Source of the DNA: CADEED01 sp043747875 | Lineage (GTDB): Bacteria > Pseudomonadota > Gammaproteobacteria > Steroidobacterales > Steroidobacteraceae | Assembly (NCBI GenBank): GCA_043747875.1 | Contig: JAYTOI010000062.1 | Coordinates: 7,246-71,245, forward strand | DNA length: 64,000 bases | Direction of reading: 5' to 3' | In this document: one piece after another, positions 25,998-34,874 of the stretch | Layout of the letters: every line of letters begins with the position of its first letter | How positions within the stretch are numbered: the stretch's first letter is position 1 | The notes under the pieces: model-generated | The model's database searches: none | What the model saw: the letters and a program-made list of their open reading frames with translations, nothing else | What the model was told of the DNA's origin: nothing | Program-made: the position numbers and the translations under genes

Positions 25998-26756
25998 TCA
26001 CTGACCTTGCAATTTCTCGGTGGGTTTCTCGGTGGCACCCATCGAGCGCTCGGCCGGTGCGGGCGCGGCGGCGCCCTGGATGGAGATGCCCTCGCGCGCG
26101 GCGAAGTCCGCGAGTGCCTGGTCGGCCAGCGCGGTCATCTCGGCTTCCTTGATATCGACGCCCGTCATGTCCACGGAGTCCTTGGCGACGCGCGCCCGGC
26201 CGGCGGCCTTGTCGCGCTCTTCCGTGACCATGGATTCGAGGCGGTTGAGCGTGTCGCCCGCACCGCCGATGTTGGTGATCATGCCGGCCGACATCTCGTG
26301 CAGCTCGGCCATGGCCTGCTTCATGCGCATGTCGTTGATGGCGCCCTTGAGGCTTTCGATCTTGGCGCGTGCGGTCTGCACGGCGACGTCGCGCGCTTTC
26401 ACGAGGTTCTTGTAAGTGGTCTCGGCCTGCTCGAGCTGGGTGCGGTTCTCGGCGAGCTGCTGCTCGACGCTTTGCAGACGCAGCGCGTATTGCCCGGCGG
26501 CGGTGTTGTTGCCGGCGCGCAGGTGCGCGGTGGCCTTGGCGCGCAGGTCTTTCTGCTCGGCTTCGAGCTTGCGCACCTGGCTCATGAGGCGCTCGGACAG
26601 ACCAGCGTGCGATGCCAGGCCCATGTTGAAGTTGCCGACCTGCTTGCGCAGATTTTCCTGTTCCAGCTCGAGCAAGGCCTCGGGGTTGCGGCGCTCGATG
26701 CCCGAGACGAACAGCGACATGAAACCTCTGAACAGATTGGCAATGCGGCCGAACAT
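25998..26756 (-). CDS. pspA: PspA/IM30 (Vipp1) family membrane-remodelling protein
   Basis: 252 residues from the ATG at 26756, preceded by GGAGGGAG; an upstream in-frame extension is rejected. The N-terminal amphipathic helix MFGRIANLFRGF and SGIERRNPEALLELEQENLR are PspA-like. Long helices through ~190 give the ESCRT-III-like hairpin (LRLQSVEQQLAENRTQLEQA, ETTYKNLVKARDVAVQTARA). A C-terminal extension (~195-252) includes a predicted short helix (EMTALADQALADFAAREG) and an Ala/Pro tail. PspA family proteins polymerise on damaged inner membrane. It is the first gene of a four-gene operon and divergent from the M20 peptidase. No pspF or pspBC genes are nearby, so control differs from the E. 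coli system. Confidence 0.92.
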   Translation of the reverse strand: MFGRIANLFRGFMSLFVSGIERRNPEALLELEQENLRKQVGNFNMGLASHAGLSERLMSQVRKLEAEQKDLRAKATAHLRAGNNTAAGQYALRLQSVEQQLAENRTQLEQAETTYKNLVKARDVAVQTARAKIESLKGAINDMRMKQAMAELHEMSAGMITNIGGAGDTLNRLESMVTEERDKAAGRARVAKDSVDMTGVDIKEAEMTALADQALADFAAREGISIQGAAAPAPAERSMGATEKPTEKLQGQ

Positions 26757-26869
26757 GATCTCCCTCCGCCCATGGACCGCGCGCGCGCGGCGAGTGGCAA
26801 GAATAAGGGTAGGGGGTAGCAATGCAAGTGCCGCGGTAAGATGGCGGCAAAACCTCTCCCGGGATACCC

Positions 26870-28282
26870 ATGAACTCCAATCGACTGCTGACGATCTCGT
26901 GCGGCGTGCTGTTTGCCGCCGCCGCCGTCCAGGCCGAAACGCCGGCCAATCCGCACGCTGCCAAGGCCCGCGAAATCTACGCGAAGGTGATTTCGATCCC
27001 GACGCAGGAAGGCAATGCGAAAGTGCCGGAAATGGCCGCCTACCTCGCGCAGGAGTTTCGCGACGCGGGCTTTCCGCCCGACGACATCCACATCGTGCCG
27101 TTCAAGGGCCGCACCGACCAGACGGCCTCGCTGGTAGTGAGATACCGCGGCAACGGCAAGGGCGGCAAACCCATCCTGCTGCTCGCGCACATGGATGTCG
27201 TCACGGCGAACCGCGCGGAGTGGGAGCGCGATCCGTACCAGTTGATCGAGGAGAACGGCTTCTTCTACGGCCGCGGTACCTACGACGACAAACAAGGCGT
27301 GACCGCGCTGGTCGCCACGCTGCTGCGGCTCAAGAGCGAGAAGTTCGTCCCGGCGCGCGATCTCATTCTCTACTTGAGCGGTGACGAGGAAACTGAGCAG
27401 GCCACCACCATCGATATCGTCAAGAACCACCGCGCGCTCGTGGATGCCGAATACGCGCTCAATGCCGACGCGGGTAGCGGCGCGCTCGATGACGCGACCG
27501 GCAAACCGCTGTACTACGCGTTCCAGACTGCCGAGAAAACCTACGCGGACTTCGCGGTGACGGCGCGCAATGCCGGCGGCCACAGCTCGCTGCCGCGCGC
27601 CGACAACGCCATTTACGATCTCGCCGCGGCGCTGCAGCGGCTCGCCAGACACCGCTTCGCGGTCATGACCAACGACACCACCGCAGCTTCGCTGGCCGCC
27701 GCCGGCAAGATCACGCCCGGCGAGCTCGGCACGATGCTGACGCGTTTCGCCGCCAATCCACGCGACCAGGCCGCAGCGGAATTCCTCGCGGGCCAGCCCG
27801 AGTACGTCGGCCAGACGCGCACCACCTGCGTCGCCACCATGCTCGGCGGCGGACACGCGCAGAACGCGCTGCCGCAGACTGCCACCGCGAACGTGAATTG
27901 CCGCATCTTCCCCGGCACGAAGATCGAAGACGTGCGGCTGACACTGCAGAAAGTCATGGAGCCCGGCGTCGAGGTGACACTCACGGGCGAGCCGATGTCG
28001 AGCGATGCCTCGCCACTGCGCAAGGATGTCGTCGACGCGGTCACGCGCGCCGTGCGTCGCATCCACCCCGGCATTCCCGTGGTGCCATCGCAGAGCTCGG
28101 GCGCCACCGACAGCCTGGTGTTCCGCGCTGCCGGCATTCCCTCCTACGGCGTCGACGGCAATTTCATGCGCCCGAAGGACGATTTCTCGCACGGGCTCAA
28201 CGAGCGCCTGTCGGTGCAATCGTTCTACGACAGCCTGACGTATTGGAACCTCCTGCTTCGGGATCTCGCGGGCAAGCGCTGA
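26870..28282 (+). CDS. Exported M20-family metallopeptidase
   Basis: 470 residues. The signal peptide is visible (LLTISCGVLFAAAAVQA). M20 catalytic features are LLLAHMDVV (first zinc His and Asp), GRGTYDDKQG (bridging Asp), SGDEETE (general-base Glu) and a lid domain starting near AFQTAEKTYADFAVTARNAG with GGHSSLP. A late GATDSLVFRAAGIPSYG plus HGLNE provides the last His. These enzymes cleave peptides or acylated amino acids in the periplasm using two metal ions; the substrate is unknown. It reads away from the PspA operon and is followed by a TPR-sulfotransferase 14 bp after its stop, so the two may be co-transcribed. Confidence 0.92.
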   Translation: MNSNRLLTISCGVLFAAAAVQAETPANPHAAKAREIYAKVISIPTQEGNAKVPEMAAYLAQEFRDAGFPPDDIHIVPFKGRTDQTASLVVRYRGNGKGGKPILLLAHMDVVTANRAEWERDPYQLIEENGFFYGRGTYDDKQGVTALVATLLRLKSEKFVPARDLILYLSGDEETEQATTIDIVKNHRALVDAEYALNADAGSGALDDATGKPLYYAFQTAEKTYADFAVTARNAGGHSSLPRADNAIYDLAAALQRLARHRFAVMTNDTTAASLAAAGKITPGELGTMLTRFAANPRDQAAAEFLAGQPEYVGQTRTTCVATMLGGGHAQNALPQTATANVNCRIFPGTKIEDVRLTLQKVMEPGVEVTLTGEPMSSDASPLRKDVVDAVTRAVRRIHPGIPVVPSQSSGATDSLVFRAAGIPSYGVDGNFMRPKDDFSHGLNERLSVQSFYDSLTYWNLLLRDLAGKR

Positions 28283-28296
28283 GATAGTTAGTCCGC

Positions 28297-30234
28297 ATGA
28301 GCAGTCCGGAGGAACCGCAGGGTACGGTCGCGCTCGCGCTGACGCACGCGCAACGGCTGCTGGATCGTGACGCGCCGGCCGCGGCCGAGCAGGCCGCCGA
28401 GATCCTGAAAGTGATGCCGGATCATGCCGGGGCATTGACGCTTTCGGGCCTTGCGCTCGGCAAGCTCGGCCAGGGCGAGGCGGCCATCGCAGCACTGCGA
28501 CGCTCGGTGCATCTGAAACCCGAACAGCCGGAGGCGTGGCGCGCGCTCGGCGATCACTACTGCGCGCTCGAGATGTCTGCAGCCGCGGATGAGGCGTATG
28601 CGCAGAGCGTGCGCCACTCGACGCGCGACCCGAGGCTCATGGGAGCGGCGCTGGCGCTGGCCGAGAATCGCATCCCCGAGGCGGAAGCCCCGCTGCGCGA
28701 GCATCTGAAGCGCCATCCCACCGACGTCGCGGCCATCCGCATGCTGGCCGAGGTCGCCGCGCGCATCGGGCGCATCCATGACGCGGAGACTTTGCTGGCG
28801 CGCTGTCTCGAACTCGCGCCCGGCTTCGCCGCCGCGCGCCACAACTACGCGCTCGTGCTCCATCGGCAGAACAAGACCGAGGCGGCGCTGGCCGAAGTCG
28901 ACCGGCTGCTTGCGGATGAGCCGCGCAATCCGGGGTTTCGCAATCTGCGCGCGGCCATTCTCGGACGCATCGGGGAGTATGCCGCCTCGATCGAGCAATA
29001 CCGCGAGGTGCTGGCCGAATATCCGAACCAGGCCAAGGTCTGGATGAGCCTGGGCCATGCGTTGAAAACGGCGGGGCGCAACCCGGAGAGCACCGAAGCC
29101 TACGAGCACAGCATCGCGAAGATGCCGCATCTCGGAGAAGCGTACTGGAGCCTCGCCAATCTCAAGACCTTCCGCTTCTCGCCCGATCAGACGCAGGCCA
29201 TGCGTGCGCAGCTCGCCGACCAGCGACTCGCCGCCGAAGACCGGTTCCACTTCGAGTTCTCCCTGGGCAAGGCGCTCGAAGACGCGGGCCAGTTCGAGCA
29301 ATCCTTCACGCACTACGTCGAAGGCAATCGTCTGCGCCGCGCCATGATCCGTTACGACGCCGACGAGAACCACGCCCACGTCGAACGCTCGCGGCGTTTG
29401 TTCACGCGCGAATTCTTCGCGGAGCGTCAGAGCTGGGGGTGCGCCGCGCCGGATCCGGTGTTCATCGTCGGACTGCCACGGTCCGGGTCCACCCTGGTCG
29501 AGCAGATTCTGGCCTCACACTCCAAGGTAGAGGGCACGATGGAGCTGCCGGACGTGGCCATGCTGGCGCGCGCCGTCGGCAGCCGCACCACGCGCGCCGG
29601 CTCCGCCTATCCGCGTGCGCTCGAGAAATTCTCGTCCGGGGAACTGAGCGCCCTCGGCGAGCAATACCTGGCGCAGACGCGCATCCAGCGCAAAGCGGTG
29701 ACGCCGTTCTTCATCGACAAGATGCCTAACAACTTTGCGCACCTGGGGTTGATCCACCTGATGCTGCCGAACGCGAAGATCATCGACGCACGCCGCCATC
29801 CGCTCGGCTGTTGCCTGTCGGGCTTCAAGCAGCACTTCGCGCGCGGCCAGGCCTTTACCTACGACCTCGCGGAGATCGGCCGCTATTACCGCGACTACGT
29901 GGAGCTCATGGCGCACTTCGATGACGTGTTGCCAGGCCGCGTCCATCGCGTGTTCTACGAAGACATGGTGCAGAACACCGAGGCCGAGGTGCGGCGGCTG
30001 CTCGGGTACTGCGGGCTGGGCTTCGAGCCTGGGGTGCTGAAGTTCCACGAGAACCAGCGCGCAGTGCGCACCGCCAGCTCCGAGCAGGTGCGACAGCCGA
30101 TTTTTCGCGAAGGCCTGGATCAGTGGCGGCACTACGAGGCGTGGCTGGAGCCGCTCAAACAGGCGCTCGGCGATGTGCTGACCCTTTATCCACTCGTCCC
30201 GAGTTTTGCTTCCGCGGCGAGAGGCTTACACTGA
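28297..30234 (+). CDS. TPR-repeat sulfotransferase-family protein
   Basis: 645 residues. Residues ~1-330 hold about nine tetratricopeptide repeats (AAEILKVMPDHAGALTLSGL, VWMSLGHALKTAGRNPEST). The C-terminal ~270 residues are a sulfotransferase domain with the PAPS-binding loop VFIVGLPRSGSTLVEQIL at about residue 390, and LMLPNAKIIDARRHP with the 3'-phosphate-binding Arg/Ser region. This architecture is frequent in proteobacteria beside TonB-dependent receptors; the sulfated acceptor is not known. A TonB receptor gene begins 62 bp downstream. No clear Shine-Dalgarno precedes the start; a TAGTTAG motif lies just before it. Confidence 0.88.
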   Translation: MSSPEEPQGTVALALTHAQRLLDRDAPAAAEQAAEILKVMPDHAGALTLSGLALGKLGQGEAAIAALRRSVHLKPEQPEAWRALGDHYCALEMSAAADEAYAQSVRHSTRDPRLMGAALALAENRIPEAEAPLREHLKRHPTDVAAIRMLAEVAARIGRIHDAETLLARCLELAPGFAAARHNYALVLHRQNKTEAALAEVDRLLADEPRNPGFRNLRAAILGRIGEYAASIEQYREVLAEYPNQAKVWMSLGHALKTAGRNPESTEAYEHSIAKMPHLGEAYWSLANLKTFRFSPDQTQAMRAQLADQRLAAEDRFHFEFSLGKALEDAGQFEQSFTHYVEGNRLRRAMIRYDADENHAHVERSRRLFTREFFAERQSWGCAAPDPVFIVGLPRSGSTLVEQILASHSKVEGTMELPDVAMLARAVGSRTTRAGSAYPRALEKFSSGELSALGEQYLAQTRIQRKAVTPFFIDKMPNNFAHLGLIHLMLPNAKIIDARRHPLGCCLSGFKQHFARGQAFTYDLAEIGRYYRDYVELMAHFDDVLPGRVHRVFYEDMVQNTEAEVRRLLGYCGLGFEPGVLKFHENQRAVRTASSEQVRQPIFREGLDQWRHYEAWLEPLKQALGDVLTLYPLVPSFASAARGLH

Positions 30235-30296
30235 CGGCACTTGAACCGCGCGCGGTGCGCTCGCGTTCATCCGCACACAAAAAACGGGGAGCTCGT

Positions 30297-32714
30297 ATGA
30301 CACGCAGCAAACAGCGGAAGATTCGGCGTTTGAAGGCGAGATCGCGATTCCTCAACGGCCTTCCATTGGCCGGTGCGCTGCTCGCGGGCGTGGGTTTCGC
30401 GCAGGCGCAGACGGCGGACCAGGAGGGGAATGCGGGCCTCGACGAAGTCGTGGTCACGGCGCTCAAGACACGGCAGGACCTGCAGGATGTGCCGCTCTCC
30501 ATACAGGCGCTCGGCACCGAGAAGCTCGAGCAGCTGCACGTCGGCGATTTCGAGGACTTCGTGAAATTCCTGCCGAGCGTGTCCTATCAACAGGCCGGTC
30601 CCGGGTTCGCGCGCGTATTCATGCGCGGCGCGGCTTCGGGCGACAACGGCAATCACTCCGGTTCGCAGCCCGGCGTCGGCCAGTATCTCGACGAGCAGCC
30701 CATCACCACGATCCAGGGCGCGCTCGACGTCCACATGTACGACATCGCGCGCGTCGAGTCGCTCGCCGGCCCCCAAGGCACGCTGTACGGCGCGAACTCG
30801 CAGTCCGGCACCATCCGCATCATCACCAACAAGCCCGATCCCGCCGGTTTCGACGCGGGCTTCAGCCTCGAAGGCAACACCGTCGCGCATGGCGATCAGG
30901 GTTACCTCGGCGAAGGAATGGTGAACGTGCCGATCGGCGAAAAAGCCGCCATCCGCTTGGTCGGCTGGGCGCGCCACGATGCCGGCTACATCGACAATCT
31001 CGCGGCGACCCGGACCTTCCCGACCTCCGGCGCGACGTTGAGCTCGCTGGCTGAGGACAACTACAACGACTCGGACACGTATGGCGCGCGCGCCGCGCTC
31101 AAGATCGATCTCAACGACAACTGGACCATCACGCCCGGCATCATGGGGCAGCGGACCAAGACGAACGGCGTCTACGCCCAGGAATCCGGATTGCGGGAAC
31201 TGTCGGTCGAGCACTGGCATCCGGAGAACAGCGACGACCGCTGGACGCAGGCCGCGCTCACCGTCGAGGGCAAGATCGCAAACCTCGACATGACGTTCGC
31301 CAGCTCGTACCTCGAGCGCGACGTGGACGTGAATTCGGACTACTCGGACTACGCGTTTTTCTACGACACGCTGGCCGGCTACGGTGCGTACTTCACCGAC
31401 AACGACGGCGAGTTCGTCAATCCTTCGCAGTTCATCAACGGCAAGGACGGCTACACCAAGTGGAGCCACGAGCTGCGCTTCGCCTCTCCGACGGAGAACA
31501 AGGTGCACTTCGTCGCCGGCCTGTTCGCGCAGCGCCAGACGCACGACATCGAGCAGGCGTACAACATCACGGATCTCGCGGACGCCAGCGCCGTCACGGG
31601 CCGGCCCGATACGTTCTGGCTCACGAAGCAGTGGCGCGTCGATCGGGATTCGGCGGTCTTCGGCGAAGTCACCTGGGACGTGACCGACAAACTGGCGCTC
31701 ACCGGTGGCGCGCGCTATTTCCGCTACGAGAATTCGCTCGAAGGATTCTTCGGCTTCGGCGCGACCAACCCGTATTTCCTGCTGTTCGGCAGCCTGACAG
31801 GCGAGCCTTCCTGCAACGGCGATCCGGTCTTCGAGGATGCGCCTTGCACCAACCTCAACAAGACCGTCGAGGACAAGGACTCCACGTTCAAGTTCAACGC
31901 GACGTACCACCTCACGGACGATGCGATGTTGTACTTCACGCGGTCCGAGGGCTTCCGCCCCGGCGGCGTCAATCGCCGCGGCACCTTCCCGCCGTACAAG
32001 TCGGACTTCCTCACCAACTACGAGATCGGCTGGAAGACGTCCTGGCTCGACGACAAGTTGCGCTTCAACGGCGCGATCTATCACGGGGATTGGGACAATT
32101 TCCAGTTCTCGTTCCTGGGTGAAAATGGCCTCACCAACCTCACGAATGCGCCGGGCGGGGCCACCCTCGAAGGCATCGAGATGGACCTGCAATGGGCCGT
32201 CACGGATTCCTTCTCGCTGTTCGGTGGCATCGCGATCCAGCATTCGGAGCTGTCCGATGACTTCTGCCTGTTGCTGGACGACGACGGAAATCCGCTGTCC
32301 GAGGCGGCGTGCCTCGACGGCGACGGCAATCCGACGCCCTTCACGCCGAAGGGTACGCGGCTTCCGAGCACCCCGGAGTTCAAGGGTAGTTTGACCGGGC
32401 GCTACGAGTTCGACCTGGCGGGCACGCAGGCGCACATCCAGGGCTCCGTGGTGCACGAAGGTCTGAGGCGCACCGCGCTGCTGGAATCCGAGAACGACGT
32501 TCTGCGCGACTCGGATTCCTACTCGCTCGTCGACCTGTCGTTCGGCGTGGAGAAGGACCGGTGGTCCGCGGAGATGTTCGTCCAGAACGTCTTCGACGAG
32601 AACGCCGCCCTGTACAGCTACGCCGAGTGCACGGTCGATGTGTGCGGTGGCATCGTCTATTCCGTCATGACCCGCCCGCGCACCATCGGTCTCAAGTTCA
32701 CGCAAAAGTTCTGA
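30297..32714 (+). CDS. TonB-dependent outer-membrane receptor
   Basis: 805 residues from the ATG at 30297 (CGGGGA upstream); an extended frame into the previous gene is rejected. The signal peptide is cleaved after FAQAQ (~residue 38). A TonB box (LDEVVVTALK) and plug domain follow (VPLSIQALGTEKL, ARVESLAGPQGTLYGANSQS, GTIRIITNKP). The 22-strand barrel ends SVMTRPRTIGLKFTQKF with a terminal Phe, as required for outer-membrane insertion. This subtype (short plug, GAxSGTIRI) occurs in families importing carbohydrates, polyphenols or other non-siderophore compounds. The ligand is unknown. Asp/Glu-rich loops (LLLDDDGNPLSEAACLDGDG) with Cys pairs may be surface exposed. It follows the TPR-sulfotransferase gene. 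Confidence 0.93.
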   Translation: MTRSKQRKIRRLKARSRFLNGLPLAGALLAGVGFAQAQTADQEGNAGLDEVVVTALKTRQDLQDVPLSIQALGTEKLEQLHVGDFEDFVKFLPSVSYQQAGPGFARVFMRGAASGDNGNHSGSQPGVGQYLDEQPITTIQGALDVHMYDIARVESLAGPQGTLYGANSQSGTIRIITNKPDPAGFDAGFSLEGNTVAHGDQGYLGEGMVNVPIGEKAAIRLVGWARHDAGYIDNLAATRTFPTSGATLSSLAEDNYNDSDTYGARAALKIDLNDNWTITPGIMGQRTKTNGVYAQESGLRELSVEHWHPENSDDRWTQAALTVEGKIANLDMTFASSYLERDVDVNSDYSDYAFFYDTLAGYGAYFTDNDGEFVNPSQFINGKDGYTKWSHELRFASPTENKVHFVAGLFAQRQTHDIEQAYNITDLADASAVTGRPDTFWLTKQWRVDRDSAVFGEVTWDVTDKLALTGGARYFRYENSLEGFFGFGATNPYFLLFGSLTGEPSCNGDPVFEDAPCTNLNKTVEDKDSTFKFNATYHLTDDAMLYFTRSEGFRPGGVNRRGTFPPYKSDFLTNYEIGWKTSWLDDKLRFNGAIYHGDWDNFQFSFLGENGLTNLTNAPGGATLEGIEMDLQWAVTDSFSLFGGIAIQHSELSDDFCLLLDDDGNPLSEAACLDGDGNPTPFTPKGTRLPSTPEFKGSLTGRYEFDLAGTQAHIQGSVVHEGLRRTALLESENDVLRDSDSYSLVDLSFGVEKDRWSAEMFVQNVFDENAALYSYAECTVDVCGGIVYSVMTRPRTIGLKFTQKF

Positions 32715-32724
32715 TGCGTGCCTG

Positions 32725-33204
32725 ATGGAAACACCGCTACAGGGACGTCCGCCCTTTCCGCCGTTCACGCGTGAGACGGCGGCACAGAAGGCGCGCGCCG
32801 CGGAGGATGCGTGGAACTCGCGCGACCCCGGGCGTGTGTCGCTGGCGTACACGGTAGATAGTGCGTGGCGCAACCGCGCCGAGTTCTTCAGCGGTCGCCC
32901 GGCCATCGTCGAATTCCTGACGCGCAAGTGGGCGCGCGAGCTCGACTACCGGTTGATCAAAGAGGTGTGGGCGTTCGAGGGCGCGCGCATCGCCGTGCGC
33001 TTCGCGTACGAGTGGTGCGACGACTCCACCCACTGGTTCCGCTCCTACGGCAATGAAAACTGGGAGTTCGACGAGTTCGGGCTCATGCGCCGGCGGCACG
33101 CGAGCATCAACGACCTCGTCATCAGCGCAGCGGAGCGGAAATTCCACTGGCCGCTGGGGCGCAGGCCGGATGAGCACCCCGGGCTGAGTGACCTCGGGCT
33201 ATAG
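32725..33204 (+). CDS. DUF1348/NTF2-like small protein
   Basis: 159 residues of the nuclear-transport-factor-2-like family DUF1348. Family hallmarks are visible: WNSRDPGRVSLAYT, WRNRAEFFSGRPAIVEFL, KEVWAFEGARIAVRFAYEW and RSYGNENWEFDEFGLMRRR, ending in HWPLGRRPDEHPGL. The fold is a cone-shaped alpha+beta barrel that may bind a small ligand, but no activity is established. It begins 10 bp after the TonB receptor stop, perhaps by read-through transcription. Confidence 0.9.
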   Translation: METPLQGRPPFPPFTRETAAQKARAAEDAWNSRDPGRVSLAYTVDSAWRNRAEFFSGRPAIVEFLTRKWARELDYRLIKEVWAFEGARIAVRFAYEWCDDSTHWFRSYGNENWEFDEFGLMRRRHASINDLVISAAERKFHWPLGRRPDEHPGLSDLGL

Positions 33205-33209
33205 GCCCC

Positions 33210-33466
33210 ATGGATATCACTTACGATGAGGCGTGGAAGGGATTGCTCGCGGGCGATTTCTCGCGGCTCCATCCGTTGTTTGCGTCGCCGCCAACAACTA
33301 TGGCGGCACGGTGCTAGGCTGCGCTATCTGGTCCGTGCTGCACGAGCCGCGCGACGGTCAACTCACCATCATCCAATTGCTGCTCCAGGCCGGCGCGCGC
33401 GTCGACCCGGCGTGGACTCCCACCGACGATGCGCGCATCGACGCGCTGCTCAAAGGAACCCCGTGA
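33210..33466 (+). pseudogene. Truncated, frameshifted ankyrin-repeat gene
   Basis: An ATG at 33210 opens MDITYDEAWKGLLAGDFSRL, a typical start for small ankyrin proteins, but this frame stops after 34 residues. In the +1 frame, NNYGGTVLGCAIW, then QLTIIQLLLQAGARVDP and an end at 33466 form the last ankyrin repeat and tail. The central repeats are missing and the frame is shifted, so the gene has been reduced by a deletion. Its stop overlaps the GTG start of the next gene. Confidence 0.6.
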
Positions 33467-33771
33467 TCCGATCCCGTGACGATATTGCCACCGCCCTGCG
33501 CGCCAGCGCCGAGAACGGTGGCCTGCAAATCGAGGAGGCCGATCTCGGTGCGGAATTCTTCGACGTCAAGAGTGGTCTGGCGCGCGAAGTCGTGCGCAGA
33601 TTCACCAGCTACCGCGCCCGAGTCGCGCTGGTGGTGGGCGATCTCTCGTCGCATGGTGCCGAGTTCGCAGAGCTGGCGCACGAGCATCGCGCGCATGCCA
33701 TGGTCCGGTTCTTCGGCTCCACGCAGCAGGCGCGGCAATGGCTGGCGCAGTTGCCCAACAAGAGGTGCTGA
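33463..33771 (+). CDS. DUF4180 protein
   Basis: 102 residues starting at a GTG (33463) that overlaps the stop of the preceding ankyrin remnant (GTGA). DUF4180 signatures are clear: EADLGAEFFDVKSGLAREVV, FTSYRARVALVVGD, and ELAHEHRAHAMVRFFGS followed by ARQWLA. Members are small uncharacterised proteins found singly in many bacteria, often beside regulators. The region shows no ribosome-binding site of its own, so expression may once have depended on translation of the ankyrin gene. Confidence 0.8.
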   Translation: MIRSRDDIATALRASAENGGLQIEEADLGAEFFDVKSGLAREVVRRFTSYRARVALVVGDLSSHGAEFAELAHEHRAHAMVRFFGSTQQARQWLAQLPNKRC

Positions 33772-33838
33772 GGCGAATGGCACTAACTCAAGCCGCAACC
33801 GCTGCGCGCGCGAGGGCCAGGCACTGATGTGAAGTAGG

Positions 33839-33906
33839 AAGGCTGGCCGGGGTTGGTAGGAAGTTTGTTACCACACATCCACCCAGCCGACCCCGAGGCC
33901 AGCCTC
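33839..33906. repeat. Imperfect inverted repeat in a decayed mobile-element region
   Basis: AGGCTGGCC followed by GGGGTTGGT (33840-33857) is mirrored by ACCCAGCCGACCCCGAGGCC plus AGCCT (33880-33905) with a few mismatches and indels. It lies beside the IS3 orfA remnant and could be part of that element's end or of a separate small element. No match to a known terminal repeat was recognised. Confidence 0.4.
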
Positions 33907-33984
33907 GATGGGTCGTAGTCGTGAGTTTCGAACACAGCAACGTCGAAGGCGCATTGGTTGTCGGGTGCGACGGAGCACGGCGGA

Positions 33985-34130
33985 CACGTAGAACGTCGCC
34001 TCGCTGGTACCCATCTGCCGGCACACCTCGCTCACCGTCTGACCGGCTTCCGCTTGCTTCAGCGCGAAAAGTATCTTCTCTTCGCTATGTCCCGATCGCT
34101 TCGGCTGCTTGTCCTTCTGCCAAGGCTTCC
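33985..34130 (-). mobile_element. Remnant of an IS3-family orfA (transposase helix-turn-helix)
   Basis: On the minus strand this segment encodes KRSGHSEEKILFALKQAE, then AGQTVSEVCRQMGTSEATFY, the unmistakable N-terminal helix-turn-helix of IS3-group orfA proteins (usual form TEEQIxFALRQAEAGxxVxEVCRKMGxSEATFY). The match stops after FYV; no orfB/DDE integrase part and no start codon are present. The ~430 bp between the DUF4180 gene and the tetR gene therefore hold only this fragment and the inverted repeat before it. It is evidence of old transposition near the Tc toxin region. Confidence 0.7.
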
Positions 34131-34202
34131 GAAGCCACGTTACTCCAGTTCTAAACGGATACGAAAAACCGAAGTGACGTCAGTGCCATTCGTGCTGAGG
34201 CC

Positions 34203-34778
34203 TCAACGCAGCCCGGCGATCATGCGGTGGAACTGCGCGTCCAGCGCCGCGGCCTCCATCGGCCGGTGATGATCCAGCCACCACGTCAGTAGATTGATGA
34301 CCGTGCCGGCGAAATGCTGCGCGAGCAGCGCCGCGGGCATCGGCTGCGGCTCGCCAGCGCGCGCGGCGACGATGCAGCGCTCGAATCCTTCCGCAAACTT
34401 GTTCTGCCACACCTTCGTGATGAGATCGATCTTGCGCGAGCGCGCCAGCGAGTCGTAGATCGCGCGCATGTCGTGCACGTGCTCGAGCAGGAATTTCAGA
34501 TCGAAGCCGTAGCGATTCGCGGCCGCGTCCCAGTGCAGGCGGGCACCCATCATGTCGCCGAACAACACGATGTGGCGTACGAACATCTCGTCCTTGTCGG
34601 CGAAGTGCGCGTAGAACGTCGAGCGTCCGATGGATGCGTGCGCGCACACGTCCTGCACGCTGATGTCGTCGTAGGTCTTCTGGCGCATGAGGTCGATCAA
34701 TGCCCACGCCAGTGCATCGCGCGTGCGTCGGGCGCGCACGTCCTCACTCTCACCGGGGATGACCAGACGTTCCTGCAC
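34203..34778 (-). CDS. TetR/AcrR-family transcriptional regulator
   Basis: 191 residues from a GTG at 34778, chosen because GGAGG lies 8 nt upstream; a much longer frame is antisense to the neighbouring gene. The N-terminal helix-turn-helix is typical (ALAWALIDLMRQKTYDDISV, VCAHASIGRSTFYAHFADKD). The C-terminal ~120 residues are helical and fit the TetR_C ligand and dimerisation domain (LLTWWLDHH near the end). It is divergent from a membrane protein gene ~95 bp away, which it probably controls. The ligand is unknown. Confidence 0.9.
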   Translation of the reverse strand: MQERLVIPGESEDVRARRTRDALAWALIDLMRQKTYDDISVQDVCAHASIGRSTFYAHFADKDEMFVRHIVLFGDMMGARLHWDAAANRYGFDLKFLLEHVHDMRAIYDSLARSRKIDLITKVWQNKFAEGFERCIVAARAGEPQPMPAALLAQHFAGTVINLLTWWLDHHRPMEAAALDAQFHRMIAGLR

Positions 34779-34874
34779 AAAACCGCCCTCCGTGTCCCGA
34801 ATCCCCGCGCCGCCGCTGACCGGCGCGCGGGCGCCCAGTATCGTGCGCCGCTTCGAATCCAAGGGAGCGACACG

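Noticed and set aside
30267..32927. An 886-codon minus-strand frame opposite the TonB receptor
   Set aside because: Antisense shadow; the plus strand has a signal peptide, TonB box, plug motifs and terminal Phe.
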